NCBI GenBank assembly: GCA_035945115.1
Contig: DASZAN010000125.1
Location: 1-64,000, forward strand
Origin: DAHUYF01 sp035945115
GTDB lineage: Bacteria; Pseudomonadota; Alphaproteobacteria; ATCC43930; CGMCC-115725
Direction: 5' to 3'
DNA length: 64,000 nucleotides
This document shows, one piece after another, positions 17,509 to 25,566 of the stretch. Made by a program: the position numbers and the translations under genes. The notes below the pieces were generated by a model, which ran no database searches, was not told where the DNA came from, and worked only from the letters and a program-made list of their open reading frames with translations. Each line of letters opens with the position of its first letter. Position 1 is the stretch's first letter.

Positions 17509-18423
17509 CTAGATCTGTGATCGTCGAAACCGGGCGGGTGTAAGGCCGGTGAGTCGGCGAAAATTGATCGTGAGATGGCTCTGGCTTGAGAACCCAACGG
17601 CATGCGCAATTTCAGCTATCGGGAGCCTCCCGCCACGTAGGAGCTCGCGCGCGCGGTGAATGCGTTTTTCGATCACATAGCGATGCGGTGGCCTCCCGGT
17701 CATGGCCTTGAAAGCCTGACCGAAGTGATGCGGGCTTAGCCCGGCCACAGACGCGAGCTGAGCGAGGGTCAGTTCCTGGCTCAGATTGGTATTGATGTAC
17801 TCGATTACGCGGCGAAGCTGAGCCGGCGTAAGGCCACCTCGATGCAGGCTCAGTCGCCTGTCGGACGCGCCATATTTGCGCAACAAATGCACGGCAAGAG
17901 CGGCTCCGAGACCTTCGACATAGAGCCTTCCATTTGCCCCGCCTTGGGCTAGCTCGAGCTTACCAAGAGCGGCGATGCGGGCGAGTACCGGGTCCTCCAC
18001 TCCGATGGCGGTCTGAAGAGCATAGTCAGCCGCGCCACCAAATGTGCCTTGGCAGGTCTCGGCGACAAACGCCTCGTCCATGGCAAAGGCGAAGAACGAT
18101 GGCGAGGCAGCGCAACGGACCCACAATGGCAGCCGGCCGTCACCGATATGTGCTTGGCCAGGCGACATGGTGCTCGATCGTACGCGATCGCTATCCGGCG
18201 ACCGCCAATCCATGTCAAAGGGAGTACCGTCGTAAATCCCGACGGTCACCTGCGACGACCCGACGTGGACGCCGTCACTGGCTTTGAAGAAGCACTGTGC
18301 GAGCGTGACGCTGCCGAGCCTCAAAATATTTCCAAATCCGAGTCCCGGGGGATGGGACGCGGATGCGGCGGCAAAATCGATCGTTAGCTCATCGCCCGCC
18401 GCATATCGCTCCAAAGTGTCCAT
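17509..18423 (-). CDS. AraC-family transcriptional regulator
   Basis: The 304-residue protein has an unassigned N-terminal sensing region (about 1-195) and a C-terminal AraC double HTH. The HTH segments are QELTLAQLASVAGLSPHHFG, then RPPHRYVIEKRIHRARELL, and ending PIAEIAHAVGFSSQSHLTIN and FRRLTGLTPARFRRS. It ends 16 bp before the hpnE-like gene starts, on the same strand, so all three (araC-type, hpnE, P450) probably form one operon with this as its regulator. The inducer is unknown. Confidence 0.9.
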   Translation of the reverse strand: MDTLERYAAGDELTIDFAAASASHPPGLGFGNILRLGSVTLAQCFFKASDGVHVGSSQVTVGIYDGTPFDMDWRSPDSDRVRSSTMSPGQAHIGDGRLPLWVRCAASPSFFAFAMDEAFVAETCQGTFGGAADYALQTAIGVEDPVLARIAALGKLELAQGGANGRLYVEGLGAALAVHLLRKYGASDRRLSLHRGGLTPAQLRRVIEYINTNLSQELTLAQLASVAGLSPHHFGQAFKAMTGRPPHRYVIEKRIHRARELLRGGRLPIAEIAHAVGFSSQSHLTINFRRLTGLTPARFRRSQI

Positions 18424-18739
18424 TGGTGCTTTGCCCCGATCGCATGCTTGCCGCCTTTTTGCGGCTTCTACGTGGTCCGCTTATCTGGCCTATGGGATTT
18501 ATCACAGTTCATTCGCGTACTCGGTGTAACAAGCGCGTGATCGCAAAGGTTGTACATCGCCTCGTTTCGAAAACGGAATAGTTGCTGTTCCGGATTTGCG
18601 GTAGCTGCTGACAGAAGTTGGGTTTTTCTGATAGCGACACTCGATGAACGTGGCATCTGCAGGCCGGATTTGGCGATATGCTCGATCTGGCTCGCGCGTC
18701 ACGGCTCAGTGCGCGAGCGGAAACAATGTTGTGACTGGG
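18424..18739. other. Intergenic region between AraC and QseM-like genes
   Basis: This is 316 bp between divergent genes and must contain both promoters. No protein-like frame is visible, and no clear inverted repeat or consensus promoter stood out to me. Confidence 0.4.
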
Positions 18740-19015
18740 ATGGCTCAAGAACCGGCGCGACCAATCCTCGCCGATACCGCGCCGATCGAAGATCGGCTGA
18801 CCGCATACGATCGTGCCAACTTGATCACGTATCTGCGGTTACTCGACGCAGCCGCGGAAGGTGCAGAATGGACGGAGGTTGCCCGAGTGCTCCTCGAAAT
18901 TGACCCTGTCGAGCAACCCGGCAGAGCCAAAGTCAGATACGACAGCCACCTCGCTCGCGCCCGATGGGTGACCGATCGGGGCTATCTCGAGTTTCTTCGC
19001 AGCTCACGTGATTGA
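18740..19015 (+). CDS. QseM-like small DUF2285 protein (candidate antiactivator)
   Basis: This 91-residue protein consists almost wholly of a DUF2285 domain: DRANLITYLRLLDAAAEGAE, EVARVLLEIDP, then SHLARARWVTDRGYLEFL. The start at ATG 18740 (MAQEPARPIL) fits the family length; a longer frame upstream is not protein-like. In the Mesorhizobium R7A ICE, QseM is a protein of this type that binds and blocks the activators TraR and FseA. With an FseA-like gene 4.3 kb away and a QseC-like repressor nearby, the same antiactivator role is a reasonable inference. Confidence 0.8.
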   Translation: MAQEPARPILADTAPIEDRLTAYDRANLITYLRLLDAAAEGAEWTEVARVLLEIDPVEQPGRAKVRYDSHLARARWVTDRGYLEFLRSSRD

Positions 19016-19099
19016 CATTTGTGGAAACCGGCACCCACCTCTTTCGATCATGCTTGTGGGATGACCATCAGCACAACACTCGGAAACTCTGACCGGGTA

Positions 19100-19546
19100 T
19101 TAGCCGCTTGATGCGGTATTTTGCCCGAATGCCTTAATGAATGTGAATACCTGTTGACGCGTTCTCTTGTCGCGAATTCCAAGGTACGCTCGTTCCAACT
19201 CAAGCATTTCGCGGGTCATCCGACCTCGGCCTGCTCGGACAGTTTCAGCGCGTTGACTGGTAGTTCGAGCTCGAGGTGCGGGTTGCTCGGTTACAAACTC
19301 ATGGGGCATCTCCTCGAAAAAGAAGGCTACCGGCACGTCGAGCGTGTGGCTAAGTTTGAATAATGCACTTGCGCTCACGCGGTTGGTTCCCCGCTCGTAT
19401 TTCTGGATCTGTTGAAAAGTCAGCCCGACAGTCTTGCCGAGTGAAGTCTGACTAAGGCCCAACAGAATGCGCCGCGCGCGGAGTCGGCGCCCGACATGTC
19501 TGTCGATCGGATCCGGTCCATCTCTGTAAGCGCAACGTTTTCTCAT
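19100..19546 (-). CDS. XRE-family transcriptional regulator
   Basis: This is a 148-residue regulator with an N-terminal XRE HTH: DRHVGRRLRARRILLGLSQT, then LGKTVGLTFQQIQKYERGTN and ALFKLSHTLDVPVAFFFE. The C-terminal half (about 90-148) is helical and ends in YLGIRDKRTRQQVFTFIKAF. The start at 19546 (MRKRCAYRDGPDPIDRHVG) fits the family; the frame extends upstream through antisense of the next gene. This family is widespread in alphaproteobacteria. It is divergent from the QseC-like gene with only 34 bp between starts, so cross-regulation is likely. Confidence 0.85.
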   Translation of the reverse strand: MRKRCAYRDGPDPIDRHVGRRLRARRILLGLSQTSLGKTVGLTFQQIQKYERGTNRVSASALFKLSHTLDVPVAFFFEEMPHEFVTEQPAPRARTTSQRAETVRAGRGRMTREMLELERAYLGIRDKRTRQQVFTFIKAFGQNTASSG

Positions 19547-19580
19547 TGGTAAGTGTGCGTTGAACCACGGTACGCGATGA

Positions 19581-19790
19581 ATGGCGTCAACTGGCGATCG
19601 GCTCGGCCCCGGCAAGCTGAAAAAGGGCCTAACCCAAGAGCGCTTCGCGGAAATTTCGGGCTTCAGCCAGCAGTACATCAGCAGTCTCGAACAGGGCCGC
19701 CGCAATCCCACAGTCGTCACGCTCTATGAACTGGCAAGCGCTCTCGGCGTAAGCCATATGGAATTGGTGCGGCCGACGAGGCAAAGTTAA
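19581..19790 (+). CDS. QseC-like small XRE repressor, slightly shortened
   Basis: This 69-residue HTH protein reads GLTQERFAEISGFSQQYISS, then LEQGRRNPTVVTLYELASAL and GVSHMELVRP. This is the pattern of the small XRE repressors paired with QseM genes in rhizobial ICEs, where QseC controls qseM. The N-terminus GDRLGPGKLKKGLTQE is about seven residues shorter than usual between the LG and KGLTQ, so helix 1 is truncated and the protein may be impaired. The start is the ATG at 19581, 34 bp from the divergent XRE gene. Confidence 0.7.
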   Translation: MASTGDRLGPGKLKKGLTQERFAEISGFSQQYISSLEQGRRNPTVVTLYELASALGVSHMELVRPTRQS

Positions 19791-20087
19791 CGGCAGGTTC
19801 AGATTCGGCTCGAGCGGAGGTGCATAGCACGTATTGCGGCACCTTAGGCTCGGAAAAGAGGCGGACGAGATTCCCGACGGTCATCTCGTCGCGTTATCGA
19901 ATGCCGAAGGCTTGACTGAGCGGCTTGTTGCTTATGATAAGGGCACGACGAGCTAGTCCTCACGCGGCCAATCGACAAAGCTAGCGTAGGTCAGCTTGTG
20001 AAGGAGTAGCGTGCCAGCTTTCGCGAATTCGCCCGGTCCGGTCACGCGCAAACGCGAAGAATTATGGGTGTTCAACCGATGGCCGGT
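19791..20087. other. Intergenic region with a short unidentified coding remnant
   Basis: No complete gene is seen. One plus-strand frame at 19861-19956 reads ADEIPDGHLVALSNAEGLTE then RLVAYDKGTTS and a stop. This is protein-like but has no start codon or recognisable family, so it may be the tail of a deleted gene. Confidence 0.4.
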
Positions 20088-21371
20088 TTAGGGCCGAAAC
20101 CCGCCATGGTGAAATGGCAAGACCTCAATAATCTCTCCTGCCGCAACGGCCGCACGGCCTTCCTCCAGAGCAGCCAACCCGTCTGCAGCCGACAACGTGG
20201 ACAGGAGGTGCGATCCCTGGCGAGGCAGTTTATGGGCGACAGGACCTTCGGGCCCATCTCGCTCAATGCGAACGCATAGGTACTCGCGACGGCCTACGCG
20301 CTTCGCATGACAGAAGCCCGCGCGCATCCGCCAGGGAGGTGGTTCGGTCTCCGACGCGCCCATGAGCGCCAGTGCGAAGGGTCTCACCAACAGAAGGAAT
20401 GAGACCAGCGCGGCCACGGGATTGCCCGGCAGCCCGACGAAAGGAACGTCGTGAATGCGCCCCATGCCGACCGGACGGCCAGGCTTGATCGCGAGCGACC
20501 AGAAGCTCAACGCGCCCAGCGCTCGCACCGCTGTCTTTACGTGATCCTCCTCTCCGTCGGACATTCCGCCGGACGTCACGATGAGATCGGAACGTTCTGC
20601 GGCTGCCGATAGGCCATGGCGAACGGCATTCTGATCGTCAGCGAGGATGCCGAGATCGGTCACCTCGCAACCCAGATCCTTCAGCGCCCCCGTGACGGCG
20701 AATCGGTTGGCGTCGTAGATCTCTCCGGGACCAACCGTCTCGCCAGGCTGGCGAAGCTCGTCGCCGCTCGAAAGCACGGCAACCTTCAGCCTGCGCCGCA
20801 GCGGCAGGTTGGTGCGCCCGATCGCGGCAGCGAGCGCCAGGTGCTGCGGACCGAGGCGCTGGCCGGAGGCGATCGCGAGAGAGCCGGCCATGACGTCTTC
20901 GCCCGCATGGCGCACGTTGGCGCCAGTCTTCGTGCCGGGGCGAACTCGCACGAAGCGTCCGTCCTGAATGCAGTGCTCCTGGATGGCCACGGTATCCGGG
21001 CCGCGCGGCATCGGCGCGCCGGTGAAGACGCGAACGGCCTCGCCGGGGAGTGCCGCTCGCGCGAACGGGTGGCCAGCAGCGGCGCGGCCGATGACCGGCA
21101 GTCGTGTGTCGCGATCTGGCATGAGGTCGGCCGCGAACACCGCATATCCATCCATCGCTGCGCTGTCGTGCGGCGGGAGATTGATCGTCGAGATGACATC
21201 CTCTGCCAGAATGCGGCCGCACGCCTCGGCGAGCATGACGGTCTCGGACCCTGCCACCGGACGGGCGCGTTCGCGGATGCGTCGGAGCGCCTCGTCGACC
21301 GTGATCGCATCCTCGACCGCGCCGCAGTCGGGGAGCATACGAATATCCCGGATCGCCGACGTCCGCCCCAT
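20088..21371 (-). CDS. moeA: Molybdopterin molybdenumtransferase MoeA
   Basis: MoeA inserts molybdate into molybdopterin-AMP to finish the molybdenum cofactor. The product is 427 residues, the normal length. It shows VDEALRRI, then LPPHDSAAMDGYAVFAAD, VFTGAPMPRGPDTVAIQEHC, the MoaB/Mog-like domain with SSGDELRQPGE and GEIYDANRF, and TSGGMSDGEEDHVK. PGRPVGMGRI and GLPGNPVAALVSF complete the set. It follows aioA by 74 bp on the same strand, so it probably supplies cofactor for the large subunit of arsenite oxidase. A stem-loop lies between the two genes. Confidence 0.94.
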   Translation of the reverse strand: MGRTSAIRDIRMLPDCGAVEDAITVDEALRRIRERARPVAGSETVMLAEACGRILAEDVISTINLPPHDSAAMDGYAVFAADLMPDRDTRLPVIGRAAAGHPFARAALPGEAVRVFTGAPMPRGPDTVAIQEHCIQDGRFVRVRPGTKTGANVRHAGEDVMAGSLAIASGQRLGPQHLALAAAIGRTNLPLRRRLKVAVLSSGDELRQPGETVGPGEIYDANRFAVTGALKDLGCEVTDLGILADDQNAVRHGLSAAAERSDLIVTSGGMSDGEEDHVKTAVRALGALSFWSLAIKPGRPVGMGRIHDVPFVGLPGNPVAALVSFLLLVRPFALALMGASETEPPPWRMRAGFCHAKRVGRREYLCVRIERDGPEGPVAHKLPRQGSHLLSTLSAADGLAALEEGRAAVAAGEIIEVLPFHHGGFRP

Positions 21372-21401
21372 TCGTCGCCTCCGATCGCGCCCCGAAAGAT
21401 C

Positions 21402-21427
21402 GACCGGAGCGAATGCCCGCTCCGGTC
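21402..21427 (-). terminator. Stem-loop between aioA and moeA
   Basis: The arms GACCGGAGCG (21402-21411) and CGCTCCGGTC (21418-21427) pair perfectly around a 6-base loop, 19 bp after the aioA stop. Only a short T stretch follows on the minus strand. It could partly terminate or protect the aioBA mRNA so that moeA is expressed at a lower level. Confidence 0.5.
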
Positions 21428-21445
21428 AGTTCGGGGAGGCTTGGT

Positions 21446-23911
21446 TCAGCTCGTGCGGTACTCCTGGCTCTTGAACGTGAGCTTCCGCGTGACCTCGGGG
21501 GCGTCCGCGATCTTCCGGATGTTGCCCCAGGTCTGCTTGTAGTTCGGGATGATGAGCTCGTTCACGCCCTTCGATACGACGTTTCCCTGCGGTCCGGTCG
21601 GCTGTGCGAAGAGCATGAACGTCTGCTTCCGCTTCGCCGTCGGCGTCGGATAGACCATCGCCTGCGTCGAGCCGTTGTCGTTGTAGACCTCGACGAGGTC
21701 GCCCTGCTTGAGCCCGAGCTCGGCCATGTCGGCGGGGTTCATCTCGATGAAGGGAAATGGCCAGCGATCCATGATCAGCTCATTCTCCTGGTCGAGATAG
21801 GCAGATTGCCAGACGTGATTCGTGCGGCCGTTGTTGATCAGAAACGGCCACTTCTTCATCTCGTCTTCCTTGCCCGGCGCTTGGAGGCCTCGCCACTGCG
21901 TCTCCATGAAGGAGGCCTTCCCGTCCTTGCTCTTGAACTTGCCATCGGCGTAGAGGCGCTTCGTACCGACGATGCGATCGCCCTCTGCCTGGACCGCCGG
22001 CTCCTGGAACCCGTTGGTGCCCATCGCGCGCAGCCGGGCGTAGGTGACGAACTCGCCGCCTGCCTCGTGCTGATGGTAGCCGTCCATGAACGCGTCCTCC
22101 TCGGTCTTCCAGTCGAAGCCCTTGAAGCGCTCCGCGATGTCGTTCTTGCCCTGCTCTCGAAGCACGCGCTCAATGTGATTCGCGATGCGCGCTGCGATGA
22201 GGCAGTCAGGCATGGCGTCGCCGGGTGGATCCATGTAGCGCTCGGTGAGTCGCATGCGCCGCTCGCCATTCATCGACGTCAGGTTCATCTCGCCGGAGGT
22301 CGCGGCCGGCAGCCACACTTGACAGGCCTGCCCGATCTTGGTCGGAACGATGTCGACGTCGACGGCGAACAGCCCGCCTTTCTTGATCGCGTCCATGATG
22401 GCAGCGACCATTGCCGGTCGGTCTCCCCAAGGCACGGCGGACATCGCGTCCTTCACCAGGTCGGTGCGCTTCTTGTAGACCTGCTTGAACTGCAAGGCGT
22501 TGAGCGTCGTCTTGTAGTGGTCGCAGGCCCAGATGTGGTGCACGCCGCCTTTGCCGCCGATGAGGAGCTGGTCGACATAGGCAGCGGGCTTTCCGACATG
22601 GGCGTCCGACGGTCGCGAGTAGCCCTCCTGATGCCCGCCCATGCGCACGCAGCCGCCGCCGGGGCGCCCGATGTTGCCGGTCGCGAGCGCGACGTTCACG
22701 AGGGCGCCGTTGGTGCGGTAGTTGTCGTTTCCCCAAATCAGCCCCTTCTCGTACGCGAACATGGTCCGGCGACGCGCGCCGCCGGCCTTGGGCTGCGCGA
22801 TCCACTCCGCCGACTGGCGGATCTGGTCGGGCGTGAGCCCGGTGATGCGCGCCGCCTCGTCGACGCTCGTCTTGTTCGTGGCGAGCGCCTTGTCGAAGTC
22901 CTTGGTCGAGGCGTCGATGAACGCCTTGTCGACCCAGCGCTTGTCGGCGATGTAGGTGAGCCAGGCATTGAAGAGAGCAAGATCGGTTCCTGAGTTGATC
23001 GCGAGGTGCATCACCCGGTCCTTGCCGGCCTCAAGCTCGCACGCATTAACGGTGACCGTCCGGCGCGGGTCGACGATGACCATCCGCAGGGGCTCGAGAG
23101 GCTCGTTCGGGAACTCCTTCTTCCGCTTGTCCATCGAGGCGCCACGGATGTTGGGGAGCCAATGGTTCAGGAAATAGTTGGTCTGAGTCTCGAGTGCGTT
23201 GGTCCCGACGGCGACAATCGTGTCTGCCAACTCGGCGTCTTCGTAGCAGTTATTTAGCTCGCCGACGCCCATGTCGCGCGTGGCGTGGACCTCGGAGTTG
23301 TAGGCCGGGCGGTTGTGGATCCGGATGTTCTTCACTTTCATGGCGGTGAAGTAGAGCTTGCCTGTGCCCCAGGTGTTCTCGTAGCCGCCGCCGGCGCCGC
23401 CATGGTCGAAGGCGGAGACGAAGAGTCCGTCCTCGCCCATGTCGTTGATGACGCCGACCGTGACGCGCGCAACGAGATCGAGCGCGTCGTCCCAGCTGGT
23501 TGGCTGCATCTGCCCATAGCGCCAGACCATGGGCTCGGTGAGCCGCTGCAGCTGCGTGTTGCGAGCGGGCGAGTAGCTCATCTCGGCCATGCGCGCGCCG
23601 CGGATCGAGCCGAGGCCCGAGTTTACGACGCACCCCTTATCGGGCTTGATGACGATGTGGACGTCCTCGCCGTTCTGCCGGACGAGGTTGTACATGGACG
23701 GCGAGTACCAGGCTTCCGTCTCGGCGGCCTGCTGCTTACCGAGATCGACGTGGAACTTGTTCTGGCCTGGCGCCGTTCCGCCCTGCCGGTTCGTGGGCCA
23801 GGTGTACGCCTTGTAGCCGCACCCCACGATGCAGTAGTGGCAGGTGACGTTGAACTCCTTCGCGTCCGCGGGGACGATGGGAAGGCGGTCGACTTGTCGC
23901 TTGTAGGCCAT
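21446..23911 (-). CDS. aioA: Arsenite oxidase large molybdopterin subunit AioA
   Basis: AioA oxidises arsenite to arsenate at a bis-MGD molybdenum site and passes electrons to the Rieske subunit. It is 821 residues, normal for the family. The N-terminal 3Fe-4S cysteines are C24, C27 and C31 in TCHYCIVGCGYKAY. Further landmarks are VNSGLGSIRGARMAEMSYSP, GGAGGGYENTWGTGKLYFTA, and the C-terminal cofactor-binding region with INNGRTNHVWQSAYLDQENE and FIEMNPADMAELGLKQGDLV. As usual for AioA it has no signal peptide; it would be exported as a complex with AioB. It is 11 bp downstream of aioB. Confidence 0.97.
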   Translation of the reverse strand: MAYKRQVDRLPIVPADAKEFNVTCHYCIVGCGYKAYTWPTNRQGGTAPGQNKFHVDLGKQQAAETEAWYSPSMYNLVRQNGEDVHIVIKPDKGCVVNSGLGSIRGARMAEMSYSPARNTQLQRLTEPMVWRYGQMQPTSWDDALDLVARVTVGVINDMGEDGLFVSAFDHGGAGGGYENTWGTGKLYFTAMKVKNIRIHNRPAYNSEVHATRDMGVGELNNCYEDAELADTIVAVGTNALETQTNYFLNHWLPNIRGASMDKRKKEFPNEPLEPLRMVIVDPRRTVTVNACELEAGKDRVMHLAINSGTDLALFNAWLTYIADKRWVDKAFIDASTKDFDKALATNKTSVDEAARITGLTPDQIRQSAEWIAQPKAGGARRRTMFAYEKGLIWGNDNYRTNGALVNVALATGNIGRPGGGCVRMGGHQEGYSRPSDAHVGKPAAYVDQLLIGGKGGVHHIWACDHYKTTLNALQFKQVYKKRTDLVKDAMSAVPWGDRPAMVAAIMDAIKKGGLFAVDVDIVPTKIGQACQVWLPAATSGEMNLTSMNGERRMRLTERYMDPPGDAMPDCLIAARIANHIERVLREQGKNDIAERFKGFDWKTEEDAFMDGYHQHEAGGEFVTYARLRAMGTNGFQEPAVQAEGDRIVGTKRLYADGKFKSKDGKASFMETQWRGLQAPGKEDEMKKWPFLINNGRTNHVWQSAYLDQENELIMDRWPFPFIEMNPADMAELGLKQGDLVEVYNDNGSTQAMVYPTPTAKRKQTFMLFAQPTGPQGNVVSKGVNELIIPNYKQTWGNIRKIADAPEVTRKLTFKSQEYRTS

Positions 23912-23922
23912 CGTTTCCTCCC

Positions 23923-24444
23923 TCAGAGCACGTTTGACAGCCGGCCGTACAACAGCTCGTCGATGCCGATCGCGTGAATGTCGCCGTTCCCGTCGACGCG
24001 CAGCATGTACTGCGGGAGATTCTGCGTCGCCTGACCCCAGATCTCTTGGCCGCCCCTCTCCACGTCGAACCGCGAGAAGTGGCCGGGGCAGTTGAGCGAC
24101 TTGTCCGCGGCGACATAGTTCAAGGGAAAGCCCTTGTGCGGGCAGACCGTCGAGAACGCGACGATGTCGCGGCCAGGGCCGACGCCGCCTTCCACGGGCT
24201 TGCCGAGCTTCAGGAGGACACCGGGCGCATCAGCATCGGGATAAGTGACCTGGACGGGCTCGTCGACCTTCAGGTCCTTGACGTTGCCGATCCGTCGGCT
24301 CGGATAGCTGATCCGCGCGGGTGCAGCCGCAGCTTCGGCGGCGGCGGGTAGCGCGCCCGCGGCGACGGCGGCAGCGGCAGCGGTTGCGCCGCCGCTCAAG
24401 AATTGGCGGCGCCCGATTTCGACCATGCGGTTGCAGCGCTTCAT
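23923..24444 (-). CDS. aioB: Arsenite oxidase Rieske small subunit AioB
   Basis: AioB is the 2Fe-2S Rieske subunit. From ATG 24444 it is 173 residues. A Tat signal GRRQFLSGGATAAAAAVAAG at 11-30 would carry the folded AioAB complex to the periplasm. The Rieske ligands are C101-x-H103 in TVCPHKG and C119-x2-H122 in NCPGHFSRFD. A start six codons earlier is possible, but MKRCNRM fits better. It lies directly downstream of a sigma-54 promoter and is first in aioB-aioA-moeA. Electrons would then go to a cytochrome c or azurin not encoded nearby. Confidence 0.96.
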   Translation of the reverse strand: MKRCNRMVEIGRRQFLSGGATAAAAAVAAGALPAAAEAAAAPARISYPSRRIGNVKDLKVDEPVQVTYPDADAPGVLLKLGKPVEGGVGPGRDIVAFSTVCPHKGFPLNYVAADKSLNCPGHFSRFDVERGGQEIWGQATQNLPQYMLRVDGNGDIHAIGIDELLYGRLSNVL

Positions 24445-24480
24445 GCGATCCCCCTGCGTCACGTGTTCTTACGGGACGGT

Positions 24481-24497
24481 CGCAAGCCGCGTGCCAA
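24481..24497 (-). promoter_or_regulatory. Sigma-54 promoter of aioBA
   Basis: On the minus strand the sequence reads TTGGCACGCGGCTTGCG, which matches the sigma-54 consensus (TGGCAC, five bases, TTGC). The start site would be near 24,470, about 26 bp before the aioB start codon. This agrees with control by AioR, an NtrC-class activator encoded at 30,386-31,723. Confidence 0.85.
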
Positions 24498-24557
24498 CGT
24501 GTTCGGTCGCGGGAAGCCTGGAAATCGGCCGGATCTGGACGGTTCATCGTCCTGGAA

Positions 24558-24604
24558 GTCCGTGTTTCCGGATTTGGAGGGTCCCGAAGTCCGAATTTTC
24601 GGAC
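24558..24604 (-). promoter_or_regulatory. Two candidate activator-binding palindromes upstream of aioBA
   Basis: Two copies of GTCCG-N6-CGGAY lie at 24558-24573 (GTCCGTGTTTCCGGAT) and 24589-24604 (GTCCGAATTTTCGGAC). They are 31 bp apart, about three helical turns, and their centres are about 95 and 126 bp upstream of the predicted sigma-54 start. This is the usual geometry of an enhancer for an NtrC-class regulator such as AioR. Assignment to AioR is inferred. Confidence 0.6.
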
Positions 24605-24613
24605 GCGTGAGTC

Positions 24614-24633
24614 TTATGCCGATATCGGCATAA
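24614..24633. repeat. 20-bp perfect palindrome beside the left inverted repeat
   Basis: TTATGCCGATATCGGCATAA is a perfect palindrome 7 bp outside the 82-bp repeat, whose own ends are TTATGCCGAA and TTCGGCATAA. It shares the TTATGCCGA core, so it looks like a recombinase recognition or target site of the same element. Confidence 0.6.
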
Positions 24634-24640
24634 CACGCAC

Positions 24641-24722
24641 TTATGCCGAAGTCCGGATGATGCCGCATGGCCCGGATTCGCGGCGGAACGGCGGCCCCTT
24701 GGCCATGCGGTGTTCGGCATAA
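24641..24722 (+). repeat. Left 82-bp inverted repeat
   Basis: This copy begins TTATGCCGAAGTCCGGATGA and ends GGTGTTCGGCATAA. It is 76/82 identical to the reverse complement of 29891-29972. It touches the stop codon of the recombinase relic. Confidence 0.85.
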
Positions 24723-25399
24723 TCAGAGTGCTTCGAGGAAGGCGAGCAGCTTATCATCCGGGCGATATCGGCCTGGCTTTATTTTTGGTGCCGCGACGCG
24801 GGCCAGGGCCTTCTCCTTCAGCCGATCAGCATGGATGTAGACCTGCGTCGTCTCGACGGATTCGTGGCCGAGCCAAAGGGCGATCACCGTCTGATCGACG
24901 CCGTGCTGCAGCAGCTCCATCGCCGTGCTATGTCGGAGGATGTGGGGACTGACACGCTTGTTCGCGAGCGATGGGCAGGATGCTGCGGCGGTCTGACTGT
25001 GCTTACGGACGAGATGCTCGAGCGCATCGCGGCTCAACCTGTCACCCGTATCGACGGGAACAACAGATCGTCCCCAGACCTGCGCCGCTCCCTGAGCCAG
25101 CGTTCCAACAGACTGACGGTGTCACGACGCAATGGCGTGCATCGTTCCTTCCGGTTGCCGTCGCAGCGCAGATGCCCACCCTTGCCGAGAACGACATCCT
25201 GGCAGCGTAAGTTGATCAGCTCAGATGCCCTGAGACCGGTCTGGAGGGCGACCAACAGAATCGCGTGGTCCCGTCGGCCGGACCATGTCGAGCGGTCCGG
25301 TGTGGCGAGCGATGCCGCGATCTCGTCGCGGTCGAGGAAGGTCACGCTGCGTTTGACGTACCGCTTGTCGGGCATCGCAAGGATCTGCTGGCAGTGCAC
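24723..25399 (-). pseudogene. Tyrosine recombinase, N-terminally truncated and frameshifted
   Basis: Two overlapping minus-strand frames encode the catalytic domain of an XerC/D-like recombinase. The first (25034-25399) has the catalytic arginine region LVALQTGLRASELINLRCQD and GNRKERCTPLRRDT. The second (24723-25037) has SPHILRHSTAMELLQHGVDQ and IALWLGHESVETTQVYIHAD, with the HxxR, H and Y catalytic residues. A one-base shift near 25,035 separates DLLFPSIR from the expected GDRLSRDALEHL. A stop just upstream of 25,399 removes the core-binding domain. The gene is therefore inactive. Related intact enzymes have about 320 residues. Confidence 0.75.
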
Positions 25400-25566
25400 C
25401 GTTCCAGCTCAGCGCGATATTGGGCGATGATCGCGTCGTACTGAACCAGCGCATCTGTTGGGCCGGACATGTCCTTGCTCCTGTTGTTGAGGAGTCAAGG
25501 ATGCCGCGCGGCTATGGTGCTGTCTCAGTCTGAACTTCCGCAAGAGGGCGGCGTGCCAACGCCGGT
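25400..25566. other. Short interval between the recombinase relic and the ATPase gene
   Basis: A minus-strand frame starting at 25469 encodes about 40 residues (MSGPTDALVQYDAIIAQYRA) that look protein-like but match nothing I recognise. It may be the displaced start of another transposon gene. Confidence 0.3.
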
